Assembly: GCF_940670765.1 (NCBI RefSeq)
Contig: NZ_CALNVW010000010.1
Coordinates: 372,001-436,000, forward strand
DNA: 64,000 nucleotides
Origin: Streptomyces sp. A 4/2
GTDB lineage: Bacteria; Actinomycetota; Actinomycetes; Streptomycetales; Streptomycetaceae
Direction: 5' to 3'
Position 1 is the stretch's first letter. Each line of letters opens with the position of its first letter. Positions 1 to 9,390 of the stretch are shown piece after piece. Below the pieces are notes generated by a model. The model saw nothing but the letters and a program-made list of their open reading frames with translations, made no database searches and was not told where the DNA came from. Made by a program: the position numbers and the translations under genes.

Positions 1-536
1 GCGCGGTCGAGATCCTGGCCCGCAAGAAGAACATCCGGGTGCTGCGCTGCCCGGACGCCCCGTCGGCCCCGGTCGAGGTCAAGCAGATCGACGGCGGCGC
101 ACTCCTCCAGGTCACCGACCGGCTCCAGGCCGACGGCGACAACCCGGAGAACTGGAAGCTCGCATCGGGTGACGCGCTCGGCGCGGCCGAACTCGCCGAG
201 CTGTCGTTCGCCTGGAAGGCGTGCCGCGCCGTGAAGTCCAACGCGATCCTGCTCGCCAAGGACGGCGCGTCCGTCGGCGTCGGCATGGGTCAGGTCAACC
301 GCGTCGACTCGGCGAAGCTCGCCGTGGAGCGCGCGGGCGAGGAGCGGGCCAGGGGTGCGTACGCCGCCTCCGACGCCTTCTTCCCGTTCCCCGACGGCTT
401 CGAGATCCTGGCGAACGCCGGGGTGAAGGCCGTGGTCCAGCCGGGCGGTTCGATCCGTGACGAGCTGGTCGTGGAGGCCGCCGAGAAGGCCGGCGTGACG
501 ATGTACTTCACCGGGACGCGTCACTTCTTCCACTAG
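1..536 (+). CDS. purH: PurH, 3' end: AICAR formyltransferase/IMP cyclohydrolase (partial)
   Basis: This is the 3' part of purH, which catalyses the last two steps of IMP synthesis in the cytosol. The open frame enters from the left edge (codons in phase with base 3) and stops at TAG 534-536, so about 178 codons are visible. They cover the end of the AICAR transformylase domain: [11 protein letters not shown], then [13 protein letters not shown], then [13 protein letters not shown] and QPGGSIRDE, closing with the family's usual FTGTRHFFH. Two strong hairpins follow, so the transcript probably ends here. The one-carbon gene folD lies close by, a natural neighbour because the transformylase uses 10-formyl-THF. 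Identification is firm; the N-terminal cyclohydrolase domain is outside the window. Confidence 0.97.
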   Translation, partial: AVEILARKKNIRVLRCPDAPSAPVEVKQIDGGALLQVTDRLQADGDNPENWKLASGDALGAAELAELSFAWKACRAVKSNAILLAKDGASVGVGMGQVNRVDSAKLAVERAGEERARGAYAASDAFFPFPDGFEILANAGVKAVVQPGGSIRDELVVEAAEKAGVTMYFTGTRHFFH

Positions 537-555
537 GACCTGCCCGGGACCGGTA

Positions 556-585
556 CCGGGGGCCGCCCGCACAGGCGGCCCCCGG
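556..585. terminator. Hairpin terminator after purH
   Basis: A perfect 12-bp GC-only stem (556-567 with 574-585) encloses a 6-base loop, 20 bases after the purH stop. There is no T tract, as is usual for Streptomyces terminators. Confidence 0.75.
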
Positions 586-592
586 AACGCCC

Positions 593-635
593 GAGGGCCG
601 TAACTCCTCGCTGAATGCGCGGAGTTACGGCCCTC
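593..635. terminator. Bidirectional hairpin between purH and the RDD gene
   Basis: A perfect 15-bp inverted repeat (593-607, GAGGGCCGTAACTCC, with 621-635) and a 13-base loop. It sits between the convergent purH and RDD genes, only 18 bases past the RDD stop, so it can terminate transcription from both sides. Confidence 0.8.
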
Positions 636-653
636 AGGTGCGTGCGGCAGGTC

Positions 654-1232
654 CTAGTCGACCCGGACCACCACGGTGGAGCAGAGCTTGTCGGCGAACG
701 TCTGCTTCTTGGAGTCCCACGCCGGCCACAGCCAGCCCAGGTAGCAGGCGATGCTGTCCACGAAGTGGGCGATCTTACGGACGAACGCCATGCCGAAGCC
801 GATCGGCTGTCCGTCGCTCTCGCGCCGCAGGCTGATGCCGACGGCCTTCTTGCCGATGGTCTGCCCGTTGGTGCCCTCGTTGTAGAGCTGCCACAGGAAG
901 ATGGCTATGGCGACGAGGAGTCCGACGATCACGAGGGCGGAACCGGCGCCGCCACCGATCGAGCCGCCGATCCCGACCAGCACGCCGTACGGGATACCGG
1001 AGATGAGGCCGTCGATGATGGTGCCACCGACCCGGCGCCACCAGCCACCGAACTGCGGGGGCTGGCCGCCGTAACCGGGCGCCTGCGGGTAGCCCTGGAC
1101 CGGGGGCGCCTGCGGGTAGCCGTACCCGGGCTGCTGCGGCACGCCCTGCGGGGCCTGCTGCGGGTAGCCGCCGGGCTGCTGGGGCTGGCCGTACGGGTTG
1201 TTCGGGTTCGGGTTCGGATCGCCGAAGCTCAT
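654..1232 (-). CDS. RDD-family membrane protein with Pro/Gly/Gln-rich N-terminus
   Basis: A 192-residue membrane protein. Residues 1 to about 75 are disordered and rich in Gly, Pro, Gln and Tyr (repeated GYPQ-type units). The RDD domain follows, with the marker residues in [15 protein letters not shown] and hydrophobic segments around [30 protein letters not shown] and [16 protein letters not shown] proteins are poorly understood; some act in ion exchange. The start is placed at ATG 1230-1232 because GGAGGAAA lies 6 bases upstream; an upstream in-frame ATG at 1256 has no such site. The gene is single and convergent with purH. Function beyond the family is unknown. Confidence 0.85.
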   Translation of the reverse strand: MSFGDPNPNPNNPYGQPQQPGGYPQQAPQGVPQQPGYGYPQAPPVQGYPQAPGYGGQPPQFGGWWRRVGGTIIDGLISGIPYGVLVGIGGSIGGGAGSALVIVGLLVAIAIFLWQLYNEGTNGQTIGKKAVGISLRRESDGQPIGFGMAFVRKIAHFVDSIACYLGWLWPAWDSKKQTFADKLCSTVVVRVD

Positions 1233-1325
1233 GGCTGATTTCCTCCGTTGGTTCATGCGGGGACGACGCGGTTCGAGCGGAGGATTGGTACATAAATCGA
1301 CTGAGCGGTCTAGCCCCCCGACACT

Positions 1326-1343
1326 GCCCGCGGCACTGCGGGC
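1326..1343. other. Small hairpin in the RDD-folD intergenic region
   Basis: GCCCGC/GCGGGC inverted repeat with a 6-base loop in the 200-base divergent region between the RDD gene and folD. Its role is unclear; it could be in the folD leader. About 50 bases downstream, 1393-1408 forms an imperfect dyad (GTTG...CAAC, 10 of 16 positions symmetrical) that could be an operator. Confidence 0.35.
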
Positions 1344-1444
1344 AACATGCTTCTAAACGCCACGTAAGTTTGTCCAGTCGCATTCCGTATGTGTTGTGCA
1401 AGTGCAACTTGGGCGATCATGGCGCCCCTGCAAGAATGGCTCAT

Positions 1445-2299
1445 ATGACAGCCCAGATTCTCGATGGCAAGGCCACCGCAGCCGCGATCAAGTCCGATCT
1501 GACCGCCCGCGTGGCGGCCCTCAAGGAGAAGGGGATCACCCCCGGTCTCGGCACACTGCTGGTCGGTGACGATCCGGGCAGCCGCTGGTACGTCAACGGC
1601 AAGCACCGTGACTGCGCCGAGGTCGGCATGGGGTCGATCCAGCGTGAACTCCCCGACACCGCAACGCAGGAAGAGATCGAGGCGGTCGTCCGGGAGCTCA
1701 ACGAGAACCCCGAATGCACCGGCTACATCGTGCAGTTGCCGCTCCCCAAGGGCATCGACACCAACCGCGTCCTGAGCCTGATGGACCCGGAGAAGGACGC
1801 CGACGGGCTGCACCCGACCAGCCTCGGCAAGCTCGTACTGAACGAGACGGGCCCGCTGCCCTGCACCCCGTACGGCATCATCCAGCTGCTCCGCCACCAC
1901 GGGGTGGAGATCAACGGGGCGCATGTCGTGGTCGTCGGGCGCGGCATCACGGTCGGCCGCTCCATCCCGCTGCTGCTGACCCGTAAGTCCGAGAACGCGA
2001 CAGTGACCCAGTGCCACACCGGCACCCGTGATCTGCCCGCGCTGCTCAAGCAGGCCGACATCATCGTCGCTGCCGCCGGTGTTCCGCACATCATCAACCC
2101 CGAGGACGTCAAGGCGGGCGCGGCCGTTCTCGACGTCGGCGTCAGCCGGGACGAGAACGGCAAGATCGTCGGCGATGTGCACCCCGGTGTCGCCGACGTG
2201 GCCGCGTGGATCTCCCCGAACCCGGGCGGCGTGGGCCCGATGACCCGTGCTCAGCTGCTCGTGAACGTCGTGGAGGCGGCGGAGCGCAGTGTCGGCTGA
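1445..2299 (+). CDS. folD: FolD: methylene-THF dehydrogenase/methenyl-THF cyclohydrolase
   Basis: A 284-residue cytosolic enzyme that interconverts 5,10-methylene-THF, 5,10-methenyl-THF and 10-formyl-THF, supplying formyl groups for purine synthesis. Catalytic Y49 and K53 sit in the YxxxK motif ([11 protein letters not shown]). KDADGLHP and [11 protein letters not shown] follow, and the NADP-binding loop is [13 protein letters not shown]. The length matches the family. The start [10 protein letters not shown] is the family start; an in-frame ATG at 1436 would add only three residues, and neither has a strong ribosome site. The stop overlaps the downstream DUF3017 gene by 11 bases, so the two are translationally coupled. 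Confidence 0.96.
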   Translation: MTAQILDGKATAAAIKSDLTARVAALKEKGITPGLGTLLVGDDPGSRWYVNGKHRDCAEVGMGSIQRELPDTATQEEIEAVVRELNENPECTGYIVQLPLPKGIDTNRVLSLMDPEKDADGLHPTSLGKLVLNETGPLPCTPYGIIQLLRHHGVEINGAHVVVVGRGITVGRSIPLLLTRKSENATVTQCHTGTRDLPALLKQADIIVAAAGVPHIINPEDVKAGAAVLDVGVSRDENGKIVGDVHPGVADVAAWISPNPGGVGPMTRAQLLVNVVEAAERSVG

Positions 2300-3080
2300 C
2301 GCGGTGGAGCGTACGGGGCCCGAGGAGCCGGGCGGGTCCGCCGGGCTCCCGGGGTTCGCCAAGCACTCGGGGGCCGACGGCCGTTCGGGTTCCGGGAGTC
2401 GTTCGGGTTCCGGGAGTCGTACGGGATCCGACGGGGGCGCCGCGCCGGAGGCGGCGGGCGGTCCCGAGGGGCCCCGCAGGTCCGAGACGCCGGACGGTGC
2501 CGAGGAACCCGGAAAGCCGGAAGCCCCGGCGGAGTCCGAGGCGCCTGCCGAGTCGGAGGGGGCTGCGGAGCCGGAAGAGGCTGCGGAGTCGGAGGAGACG
2601 GCGGAGTCCGGAGCGTCCGGCGAGGCCCGAGCCGAGGACGAGCCCGAGGGGGAGGACGCGGTCAGCGCTCCGGGTCCCGACGGGGAGCCCGTGCGCTCGA
2701 CCCGGCGCTTCCCCTCGGTGACGCGCGACACCGCCCGCCCCGAGGGCGGCGGCCGGGCGGCCCCCGGCGACGCCCCCGCGCCCGCCCGGCAGTGGCCGCT
2801 GCTCACCGTGCTCGGCGCGGTCGCCGCGGGACTGCTGCTGGTCGCCTTCGACGTGACCCGGGTGGGGCTGTTGCTCGTCGGCGTCGCACTGATGGCAGGC
2901 GCGGCGATGCGCTGGTGGGTGCGGGCGGTCGGGATGCTCGCGGTGCGTTCGCGGTTCACGGACACGGTGACGTACGGCGTACTGGGCCTCGTGATCACGC
3001 TGCTCGCGCTGATGGTGCAGCCCAGTCCGTGGCTGGAGCTGCCGTTCCTGGAGGATCTGGTCCACTTCACGGTGCGCTGA
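2289..3080 (+). CDS. DUF3017 membrane protein, coupled to folD
   Basis: A 263-residue protein starting at a GTG inside the end of folD (11-base overlap). Residues 1 to about 165 are a low-complexity acidic region rich in Glu, Pro, Ala, Gly and Ser. The last ~95 residues form the DUF3017 domain, with membrane segments near [35 protein letters not shown] and [18 protein letters not shown]3017 genes commonly follow folD in streptomycetes; no function is established. The length of the acidic N-terminal region is unusual for such a small membrane domain. Confidence 0.85.
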   Translation: MSADAVERTGPEEPGGSAGLPGFAKHSGADGRSGSGSRSGSGSRTGSDGGAAPEAAGGPEGPRRSETPDGAEEPGKPEAPAESEAPAESEGAAEPEEAAESEETAESGASGEARAEDEPEGEDAVSAPGPDGEPVRSTRRFPSVTRDTARPEGGGRAAPGDAPAPARQWPLLTVLGAVAAGLLLVAFDVTRVGLLLVGVALMAGAAMRWWVRAVGMLAVRSRFTDTVTYGVLGLVITLLALMVQPSPWLELPFLEDLVHFTVR

Positions 3081-3279
3081 CGAGTTCACGGTGCGCTGAC
3101 GAGGGCCGTGGCCGACGGGAGGCGGGGGCTGACGGCCCGACAGTTCCCGGCGGCAGAGCAGTTTCCGGCGGCGGACCCGGCAGTTCCCGGTTGGCGGAAA
3201 AGAAAAAACGTTGAGGGGGAATGCCCCGCGATTCACGGGGCAAGCGAGTGTTATCCCCCCACGGGTGCTTGCACCCGGC

Positions 3280-3323
3280 GGTGGCCGTCCGCGCCTCACC
3301 CCCCCTGGGCGCGGGCGGCCACC
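3280..3323. terminator. Terminator after DUF3017
   Basis: Inverted repeat 3280-3294 with 3309-3323, 15 bp with one G/T mismatch and a 14-base C-rich loop, 200 bases after the DUF3017 stop and well before mdh. Confidence 0.6.
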
Positions 3324-3450
3324 GTCGTTGCAGGGGGCGGACCTCAGGAGTGCGTACGGGCCAACACGGTTCCGTACGCCGGGGCGTGCGCGGGTCCGTG
3401 TGCGGCGTGCCACACGGGGGCGGGAGCCGGTCGGCCGCAGGGTCGGATAG

Positions 3451-4551
<1,101 letters not shown>

Positions 4552-4625
4552 GCCGTACGGCCAGGATTGTCCGGACAGTTCGGACGGTTCGGCCCCCGGC
4601 ACGCGGCGACCTCTCCGTCCCGTGC

Positions 4626-4661
4626 GACGCCCCCCGCAACCAATGGATTGCGGGGGGCGTC
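4626..4661. terminator. Terminator after mdh
   Basis: Perfect 14-bp stem (4626-4639 with 4648-4661) around an 8-base loop, 75 bases after the mdh stop. It is immediately upstream of the next gene. Confidence 0.85.
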
Positions 4662-4692
4662 TGCGTGGGCAGAACCGACACGGGGGTCGAAC

Positions 4693-5136
4693 ATGTCCGA
4701 TGCGTTGTTCTACGTGGTGCCGGCGCTGATCGCCGTCGGCGCCGTCTGCATAGCGCTCCAGGCCGTCCGCGCGCGGCTGAGGATGCGGGCGGCCTGGCGC
4801 AGCGGTCTCACGGCGCGGGCGACCTGCCTGCGGACCTACACGACGACCAGGTACGACAAGGACTCCGGCAGATCCACGACCCGGCACCACGCGTACGAGT
4901 TCACGCCGCCCGGTGGGCGGCCGGTGTCCTTCGAGGAGAAGCACGGGCCCAGCACGAGGATCGGGGGCGACATCGTGACCGTCTACTACGTCGCGGACCG
5001 GCCCCAGCACGCCACCACGGTGCTGCCGACCACCGGTTGGAAGCACACGCTGGAGACGGCCGCCACCGTCGTGCTCTGTTCGGCGATGGTGGCGTTCTGC
5101 ATGTTCTTCGTGGTGAAGGGCCCCATCTCGTGGTGA
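4693..5136 (+). CDS. DUF3592-type membrane protein
   Basis: A 147-residue membrane protein. Residues 4-24 (FYVVPALIAVGAVCIALQAV) form the first membrane span, and about 118-142 (TAATVVLCSAMVAFCMFFVV) the second. The loop between them has the DUF3592 look: a small beta-rich domain reading ATCLRTYTTTRYDKDSG, HAYEFTPPGGRPVSFEEKHG and DIVTVYYVADRPQHAT. Function is unknown for the family. The ATG at 4693 follows GGGGGTCGAAC. The last codons and the stop lie in a 20-bp tandem repeat, so the C-terminus may vary between strains. Confidence 0.7.
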   Translation: MSDALFYVVPALIAVGAVCIALQAVRARLRMRAAWRSGLTARATCLRTYTTTRYDKDSGRSTTRHHAYEFTPPGGRPVSFEEKHGPSTRIGGDIVTVYYVADRPQHATTVLPTTGWKHTLETAATVVLCSAMVAFCMFFVVKGPISW

Positions 5137-5189
5137 AGAGTCCGCTCTCGTGGCGAAGAGCCCCCTCTCGTGGTGAAGAGCCCCGATGC
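5110..5189. repeat. 20-bp tandem repeat, four copies
   Basis: Four consecutive units (5110-5129, 5130-5149, 5150-5169, and 5170-5189, the last one diverging at its end) of GTGGTGAAGAGCCCCCTCTC with few mismatches. Copy 1 encodes the last residues (VVKGPIS) of the DUF3592 protein and copy 2 supplies its stop codon. The period is not a multiple of three, so gain or loss of units would alter only sequence after the stop. Confidence 0.85.
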
Positions 5190-5193
5190 CCGG

Positions 5194-5931
5194 CTACCGG
5201 GTGCCGCCGGAGAGCTGTCCGGCCATGTCACGTACCGCGGCCAGCGCCCGGTGGTGCAGTCCGGGCCCGAAGGTGACGCGGGTGGCGCCGAGTTCGCCGA
5301 GTTCCCGCGGTGACGGCCCGTCCGGTACACAGAGCGCGTTGAGCGGAGCCCCGATCCCGGCCGCCAGTTCGGGGAGTTGGCCGGGCGGCGCCGCGATCGG
5401 GTAGACGCAGTCGGCGCCCGCCGCGAGGTACTGACGGGCGCGGACGACGGTCCGCGCCGGATCGCGCACCCCGCGGAGGTACGTGTCCACGCGGGCGTTG
5501 ACGAACAGCGCGCCGCCCGCCGCCGCCCGTACCTCCGCGAGCCGGTCGGCCTGCTCACCGGGGTCGCGCAGGACGCCGTCCGTGGAGTCCTCCAGGTTGC
5601 AGCCGACAGCGCCGGTGTCGGCGAGCCGGGCCACCAGCTCCTTCGGCGGCAGGCCGTAGCCGTCCTCGATGTCCGCCGATACGAGGACGCCGAAACTCTC
5701 GACGGCCCGGACGATACGGGCGATCGCGGCGAACATCTCATCGGCCGGGGTCTGCCCGTCCGCGTATCCGAGCGAGGCCGCCACCCCGGCGCTCGGAGTG
5801 GCGAGCGCCGGGAAGCCGGCTTCCGCGAAGACCCGGGCGCTCGCGGCATCCCAGGGGCCCGGGAGCACCAGCGGGTCGGCGGGGGAGCGGCCCAGATGCA
5901 GGCTGCGGAAGTCGGTCATCAGCGGGCCCAT
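5194..5931 (-). CDS. Isocitrate lyase/PEP mutase family protein
   Basis: A 245-residue TIM-barrel protein of the PEP mutase/isocitrate lyase superfamily, acting on C-C or C-P bonds of small 2-oxo acids. Visible marks are LPGPWDAASARVFAEAGFPA (residues ~23-42), the Mg-binding part SADIEDGYG and GCNLEDS, and NARVDTYLRG. The KKCGH motif of true isocitrate lyase is absent, so it belongs to the short, unassigned branch (oxaloacetate hydrolase or methylisocitrate-lyase-like activities are possible). Its start codon overlaps the upstream gene's stop as TGATG, so the two are coupled; ATG 5919 is an alternative start. Confidence 0.85.
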   Translation of the reverse strand: MGPLMTDFRSLHLGRSPADPLVLPGPWDAASARVFAEAGFPALATPSAGVAASLGYADGQTPADEMFAAIARIVRAVESFGVLVSADIEDGYGLPPKELVARLADTGAVGCNLEDSTDGVLRDPGEQADRLAEVRAAAGGALFVNARVDTYLRGVRDPARTVVRARQYLAAGADCVYPIAAPPGQLPELAAGIGAPLNALCVPDGPSPRELGELGATRVTFGPGLHHRALAAVRDMAGQLSGGTR

Positions 5932-6458
5932 CAGTGGCGGTGGGCGGTGGAGCCGGGGGTGTAGTGACCCGGGACCATGCGGGCGGTGACGGAGATGCGG
6001 TTCCAGGCGTTGATCACGGTGATCGCCGCGATCAGCTGGGCGAGTTCGGTCTCGTCGAACTGTTCGGCGGCGTGTGCGTACACCTCGTCGGGCACGAAGC
6101 CGTCGGTGAGCACCGTGATGGCCTCGGTCAGCTCGATCGCCGCGATCTCTTTCGCGGTGTAGAAGTGCTTCGACTCCTCCCAGCCGCTGAGCTGCACGAT
6201 CCGCTCGACCGACTCGCCCGCTGCCAGGGCGTCCTTGGTGTGCATGTCGAGGCAGAAGGCGCAGTGGTTGATCTGCGAGGCGCGGATCTTGACCAGTTCG
6301 AGAATGGCCGGGTCCACGCCCCGACGGGCCGCCACGTCCAGCTGGATCATGGCCTTGTAGACCTCGGGGGCGAGCTTGGCCATGTGGAGCCGGGGGGTGT
6401 GCTCGGGCAGGAAGCCCGTGCTCTCGTCGGTCGTCCGGGGTGTCTCGTGCGTCGTCAT
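5931..6458 (-). CDS. Carboxymuconolactone decarboxylase/AhpD-like protein
   Basis: A 175-residue protein of the CMD/AhpD family. The redox motif is HCAFCLDMHTKDA (a CxxCxxxH site, residues ~72-84), typical of alkylhydroperoxidase-type members that reduce peroxides through a Cys pair. It is first in a two-gene operon with the PEP-mutase-like gene. A TAGCGT box (minus strand, 6471-6466) ends 7 bases before the ATG, so the mRNA may be leaderless. The start is only 47 bases from that of the divergent MocR regulator, which probably controls it. Confidence 0.88.
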   Translation of the reverse strand: MTTHETPRTTDESTGFLPEHTPRLHMAKLAPEVYKAMIQLDVAARRGVDPAILELVKIRASQINHCAFCLDMHTKDALAAGESVERIVQLSGWEESKHFYTAKEIAAIELTEAITVLTDGFVPDEVYAHAAEQFDETELAQLIAAITVINAWNRISVTARMVPGHYTPGSTAHRH

Positions 6459-6491
6459 GGAGACGACGCTACGTGGTGTGTGGCGCAGGGG

Positions 6492-6503
6492 TATGGTCCA
6501 TTT
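6492..6503 (-). promoter_or_regulatory. Candidate MocR/GntR binding site
   Basis: Read on the minus strand this is AAATGGACCATA, close to the AAAGTGGACTA-type half-site known for PdxR-like MocR regulators. It lies between the divergent starts, around -35 of the carboxymuconolactone decarboxylase promoter and just before the regulator's own ATG. That placement would suit an activator of the first and a repressor of the second. Confidence 0.4.
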
Positions 6504-6505
6504 CC

Positions 6506-7897
6506 ATGACGGATTCCTGGGCCACTTTCGGTGTGGACCTGCACCTGGAGCTGACCGGTACCGGGCTGCGGGTGGGGCTCACGGACGCGCTGCGCAAGGC
6601 CGTACGCACGGGGCGGCTGACGCCGGGGACCCGGCTGCCGTCCTCGCGCACCCTCGCCACCGACCTGGGAATCGCCCGGAACACGGTGGCCGACGCCTAC
6701 GCCGAACTGGTGGCGGAAGGCTGGCTGACCGCGCGGCAGGGCTCGGGGACCCGGGTGGCAGCCCGGTCCGTACCGCGTGCGGCGGCCCCGCCCGTCACCG
6801 TACGGCCGCCGCAGCCGCGGCACCCCGCGTACAGCCTGCTGCCCGGCTCGCCCGACCTCGCGTCCTTCCCGCGCGCCGAGTGGCTCAGGGCCGCACGGAA
6901 GGCGCTGACCGCCGCTCCCCACGAAGCGTTCGGATACGGGGACCCGCGCGGGCGGCCCGAGCTGCGGACCGTGCTGGCCGACTATCTGGCACGGGCCCGC
7001 GGGGTGTACGCCGACCCGGACCGGATCGTCGTCTGCTCGGGGTTCGCACACGGTTTGATGCTGATGGGGAAGGTGCTGCGGGGGAGACGGGTGCGGGAGG
7101 TGGCGGTCGAGTCGTACGGGCTGGACCTGCACCGGAACCTGCTCACCGACGCGGGGCTGCGCACCCCCGCGCTCCCTCTGGACGCACTCGGCTCGCAGAC
7201 CGGTGCGCTGCGGCGCGAAGGTGCGGTGCTGCTGACGGCGGCGCACCAGTTCCCGTTGGGGGTGCCGCTCCACCCCGACCGGCGGTCGGCCGCCGTCGAC
7301 TGGGCGCGGACCACGGGCGGGCTGATCCTGGAGGACGACTACGACGGGGAGTTCCGCTACGACCGGCAGCCGGTCGGTGCGCTCCAGGGACTCGATCCCG
7401 AACGGGTCGTCTACCTCGGCACCGCCAGCAAATCCATCGCCCCCGGGCTGCGGATCGGCTGGCTGGTGCTGCCAGGGAGCCTGGTGGCGGATGTCGTCAC
7501 GGCGAAGGGGCACTCCGACTGGATGACGAGTGCGCTGGAGCAGCTGACGCTCGCCGAGTTCATCGCCTCCGGGGCGTACGACCGGCATGTCCGCGCGATG
7601 CGGCTGCGCTACCGGCGGCGCCGCGACCAGCTGGTGGCGGCGCTCGCCGAACGCGCGCCGGACATCCGGGTCACCGGGATCGCTGCCGGGCTGCACGCCG
7701 TACTCGAACTGCCGCCGGGCACCGAACAGTCGGTGGTCCAGGCGGCGGCCTGGCAGGGGCTCGCGCTGGGGGGCCTCAGTCCGTTCCGGCACCCGGACGC
7801 GGGCGAGGGGCGCGACGGGCTGGTGGTCGGATACGGGACGCCACCGGACAGCGCGTGGACGGGGGCGCTGGACGCGCTGTGCCGGGTGCTCCCGTAG
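6506..7897 (+). CDS. MocR-type GntR regulator with aminotransferase domain
   Basis: A 463-residue transcription factor. Residues ~15-85 are a GntR winged helix (RLPSSRTLATDLGIARNTVADAY... GSGTRV), followed by a fold-type I aminotransferase-like domain. The PLP lysine is in TASKSIAPGLRIGW and the preceding Asp motif in EDDYDGEFRYD, so PLP or a PLP-amino-acid adduct is probably the effector. The start MTDSWATFGVDLHL (ATG 6506) is preferred because it gives a normal N-terminus; upstream in-frame starts would run into the divergent gene. It probably controls the divergent carboxymuconolactone decarboxylase/PEP-mutase pair. Confidence 0.88.
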   Translation: MTDSWATFGVDLHLELTGTGLRVGLTDALRKAVRTGRLTPGTRLPSSRTLATDLGIARNTVADAYAELVAEGWLTARQGSGTRVAARSVPRAAAPPVTVRPPQPRHPAYSLLPGSPDLASFPRAEWLRAARKALTAAPHEAFGYGDPRGRPELRTVLADYLARARGVYADPDRIVVCSGFAHGLMLMGKVLRGRRVREVAVESYGLDLHRNLLTDAGLRTPALPLDALGSQTGALRREGAVLLTAAHQFPLGVPLHPDRRSAAVDWARTTGGLILEDDYDGEFRYDRQPVGALQGLDPERVVYLGTASKSIAPGLRIGWLVLPGSLVADVVTAKGHSDWMTSALEQLTLAEFIASGAYDRHVRAMRLRYRRRRDQLVAALAERAPDIRVTGIAAGLHAVLELPPGTEQSVVQAAAWQGLALGGLSPFRHPDAGEGRDGLVVGYGTPPDSAWTGALDALCRVLP

Positions 7898-7976
7898 GGG
7901 CGCGTACGCCAACGGGGCTTCGTTGTGGGGGATTCGGGGTGTTCGGCGGGGAGTCGGACCAGGCCGTGCTCGCCGG

Positions 7977-8831
7977 TCAGACCTTGCTGTCCATCGCCTC
8001 GTTCGCCGGGGCCTCTGCCGGAGCCTCGCCGAACCGTGCCAGCGCAAGCGCCCCGGCCACCGCCACCGCGAACCCGGCAATCGCCAGCGGGGCCAGACCG
8101 TCCCTCGTACGGTCCCCGAGCCAGACCACGCCGATCAGGGCCGGGCCGATCGTCTCGCCGATGACCATGCCGGCCGTGGCCGTCGTCACCGATCCGCGTT
8201 GCAGGGCCGAGGTGAGCAGCAGGAAGGCCGAGCCGCCGCCGACGAGCAGTGCGTACAGCGCCGGGTTGGTGAAGTCGACGGAGTCGATGAGCCGGACCGC
8301 CACCTCGACCACGCCGAAGCCCACGCCCGCGCCGAGGCCGAGCACCAGGGCGCGGGCCTTGCCCTTGAGTCGGCCGGCGACCACGCCCACCAGCAGGACC
8401 GCGAGAGCGACTCCGAGCATGGCCCAGCGCAGGGCGTCCGATCCCGCGGTGCTGCCCTCCGAACCGGAGGCGAGGCCGAGCATCCCCAGTCCCGCGCAGA
8501 CGACGCCCACCGCACCCCATTCGGTGCCGGTGAGCCGCACGCCGAGGACCCGGGCCGCCACCACCGCGGTGACCGCGAGACTCGCGGCGAGCGCGGCGCC
8601 GACCGCGTAGATCGGGATCGAACGCAGCGCGATGATCTGCAGCACGAAGCCCACGGCGTCGAAGCCGAGCCCCGCGATGTAGCGCCACTGGCGCAGGGCG
8701 CGCAACAGCAGCGCCGCGTCGACCCCCGAGCCGGTCCCGGGGGCGGAGGCACGGGCGGCGGCGGCCTGGAACACGGAGGCCGTACCGAAGCAGACCGCTG
8801 AACCGAGCGCGCAGAGCATTCCAAGGAGCAC
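7977..8831 (-). CDS. EamA/DMT-superfamily transporter
   Basis: A 284-residue inner-membrane protein with about ten hydrophobic helices arranged as two EamA-like halves (for example MLLGMLCALGSAVCFGTASV, GAALAASLAVTAVVAARVLG, LALVLLVGVVAG-type and GMVIGETIGPALIGVVWLGD segments). Members export metabolites, amino acids or drugs; the substrate cannot be told. The GTG start has no ribosome site, but TAGAGT (minus strand, 8843-8838) ends 6 bases upstream, as for a leaderless mRNA. Its 3' end faces that of the MocR gene 79 bases away. Confidence 0.82.
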   Translation of the reverse strand: MLLGMLCALGSAVCFGTASVFQAAAARASAPGTGSGVDAALLLRALRQWRYIAGLGFDAVGFVLQIIALRSIPIYAVGAALAASLAVTAVVAARVLGVRLTGTEWGAVGVVCAGLGMLGLASGSEGSTAGSDALRWAMLGVALAVLLVGVVAGRLKGKARALVLGLGAGVGFGVVEVAVRLIDSVDFTNPALYALLVGGGSAFLLLTSALQRGSVTTATAGMVIGETIGPALIGVVWLGDRTRDGLAPLAIAGFAVAVAGALALARFGEAPAEAPANEAMDSKV

Positions 8832-9006
8832 GTAAGGACTCTACGGGTGAGCACCGACCGGGGAGCGTCCCACCTGCTCACCGGGGACGGAGGCCGACAT
8901 CTAGTCTGTACACCGTCAGACACGGGATACTTGCCGTACAGCTGTACGGCGTCTGTGGCGCCGGGTCTGTGGCACAGCGTCTGTGACGACCGGTGTTGTT
9001 GGCACG

Positions 9007-9081
9007 GCGTCCGTGATGACGGTGTCCGTGATGACGGTGTCTGCGACGACGATGTTTGTGATGACGGTGTCTGTGAAGAAC
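9007..9081. repeat. 15-bp tandem repeat, five copies, upstream of the YgiB-like gene
   Basis: Five imperfect direct units of 15 bp (9007-9021, 9022-9036, 9037-9051, 9052-9066, 9067-9081) based on GTGTCCGTGATGACG. A degenerate unit may sit at 8976-8992. The array ends 15 bases before the lipoprotein ATG. The period keeps all frames open, which makes long false reading frames here. It could be a multi-site regulator target or slippage product. Confidence 0.8.
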
Positions 9082-9096
9082 GGGAGAGGACAACGC

Positions 9097-9369
9097 ATGC
9101 GCAAGATGAGGTCGGGCGCCGTGGTGCTCGGGGGCATGGGGATGCTGGCGGCGACGCTCACCGCCTGCGGTTCCGATGTGGACCGGCGGTGTGTGGACCC
9201 GGTGACCTACAAGCAGCTGCCGAAGTACGAGTGCGGCAAGAGCAGCGGCCACGGCACGTACTACTACGGCGGCTCCTCGAAGAACGGCAAGGTTTCGGGC
9301 GGCAGTTTCAACAAGTCGTCGGTGCACCGGGGCGGTTTCGGCGGCGGCTTCCACTCCAGCGGCGGCTGA
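9097..9369 (+). CDS. Small lipoprotein, YgiB-like
   Basis: A 90-residue secreted lipoprotein. The signal peptide (residues 1-21) ends in the lipobox LTAC. The mature part has two more cysteines (DRRCVDP, YECGKS) and a Gly/Ser/Tyr-rich tail (YYYGGSSKNG, GGFGGGFHSSGG). This layout, and the glutathionylspermidine-synthase-like gene 21 bases downstream, match the E. coli YgiB-YgiC pair. ATG 9097 is chosen because it starts a proper signal peptide and follows GGAGAGGACAACGC. In-frame codons upstream are the 15-bp repeats and are probably untranslated. Confidence 0.75.
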   Translation: MRKMRSGAVVLGGMGMLAATLTACGSDVDRRCVDPVTYKQLPKYECGKSSGHGTYYYGGSSKNGKVSGGSFNKSSVHRGGFGGGFHSSGG

Positions 9370-9390
9370 CCCGGGGCCCGGACCGACACC

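Noticed and set aside
1257..1435. Possible ZTP (pfl) riboswitch before folD
   Set aside because: The conserved CCGCCUGGGCA-type 3' element is not present; only a small hairpin and a weak dyad are seen.
1310..3070. 586-codon minus-strand frame opposite folD and DUF3017
   Set aside because: It is antisense to two well-recognised genes and has the Ser/Arg/Gly-rich composition of a high-GC shadow frame.
5931..6458. True 4-carboxymuconolactone decarboxylase (pcaC)
   Set aside because: The CxxC...H site points to the AhpD-like redox branch, and no protocatechuate genes are adjacent.
9007..9081. CRISPR-like array
   Set aside because: Units are 15 bp and directly adjacent, without spacers, and no cas gene is nearby; it is a simple tandem repeat.
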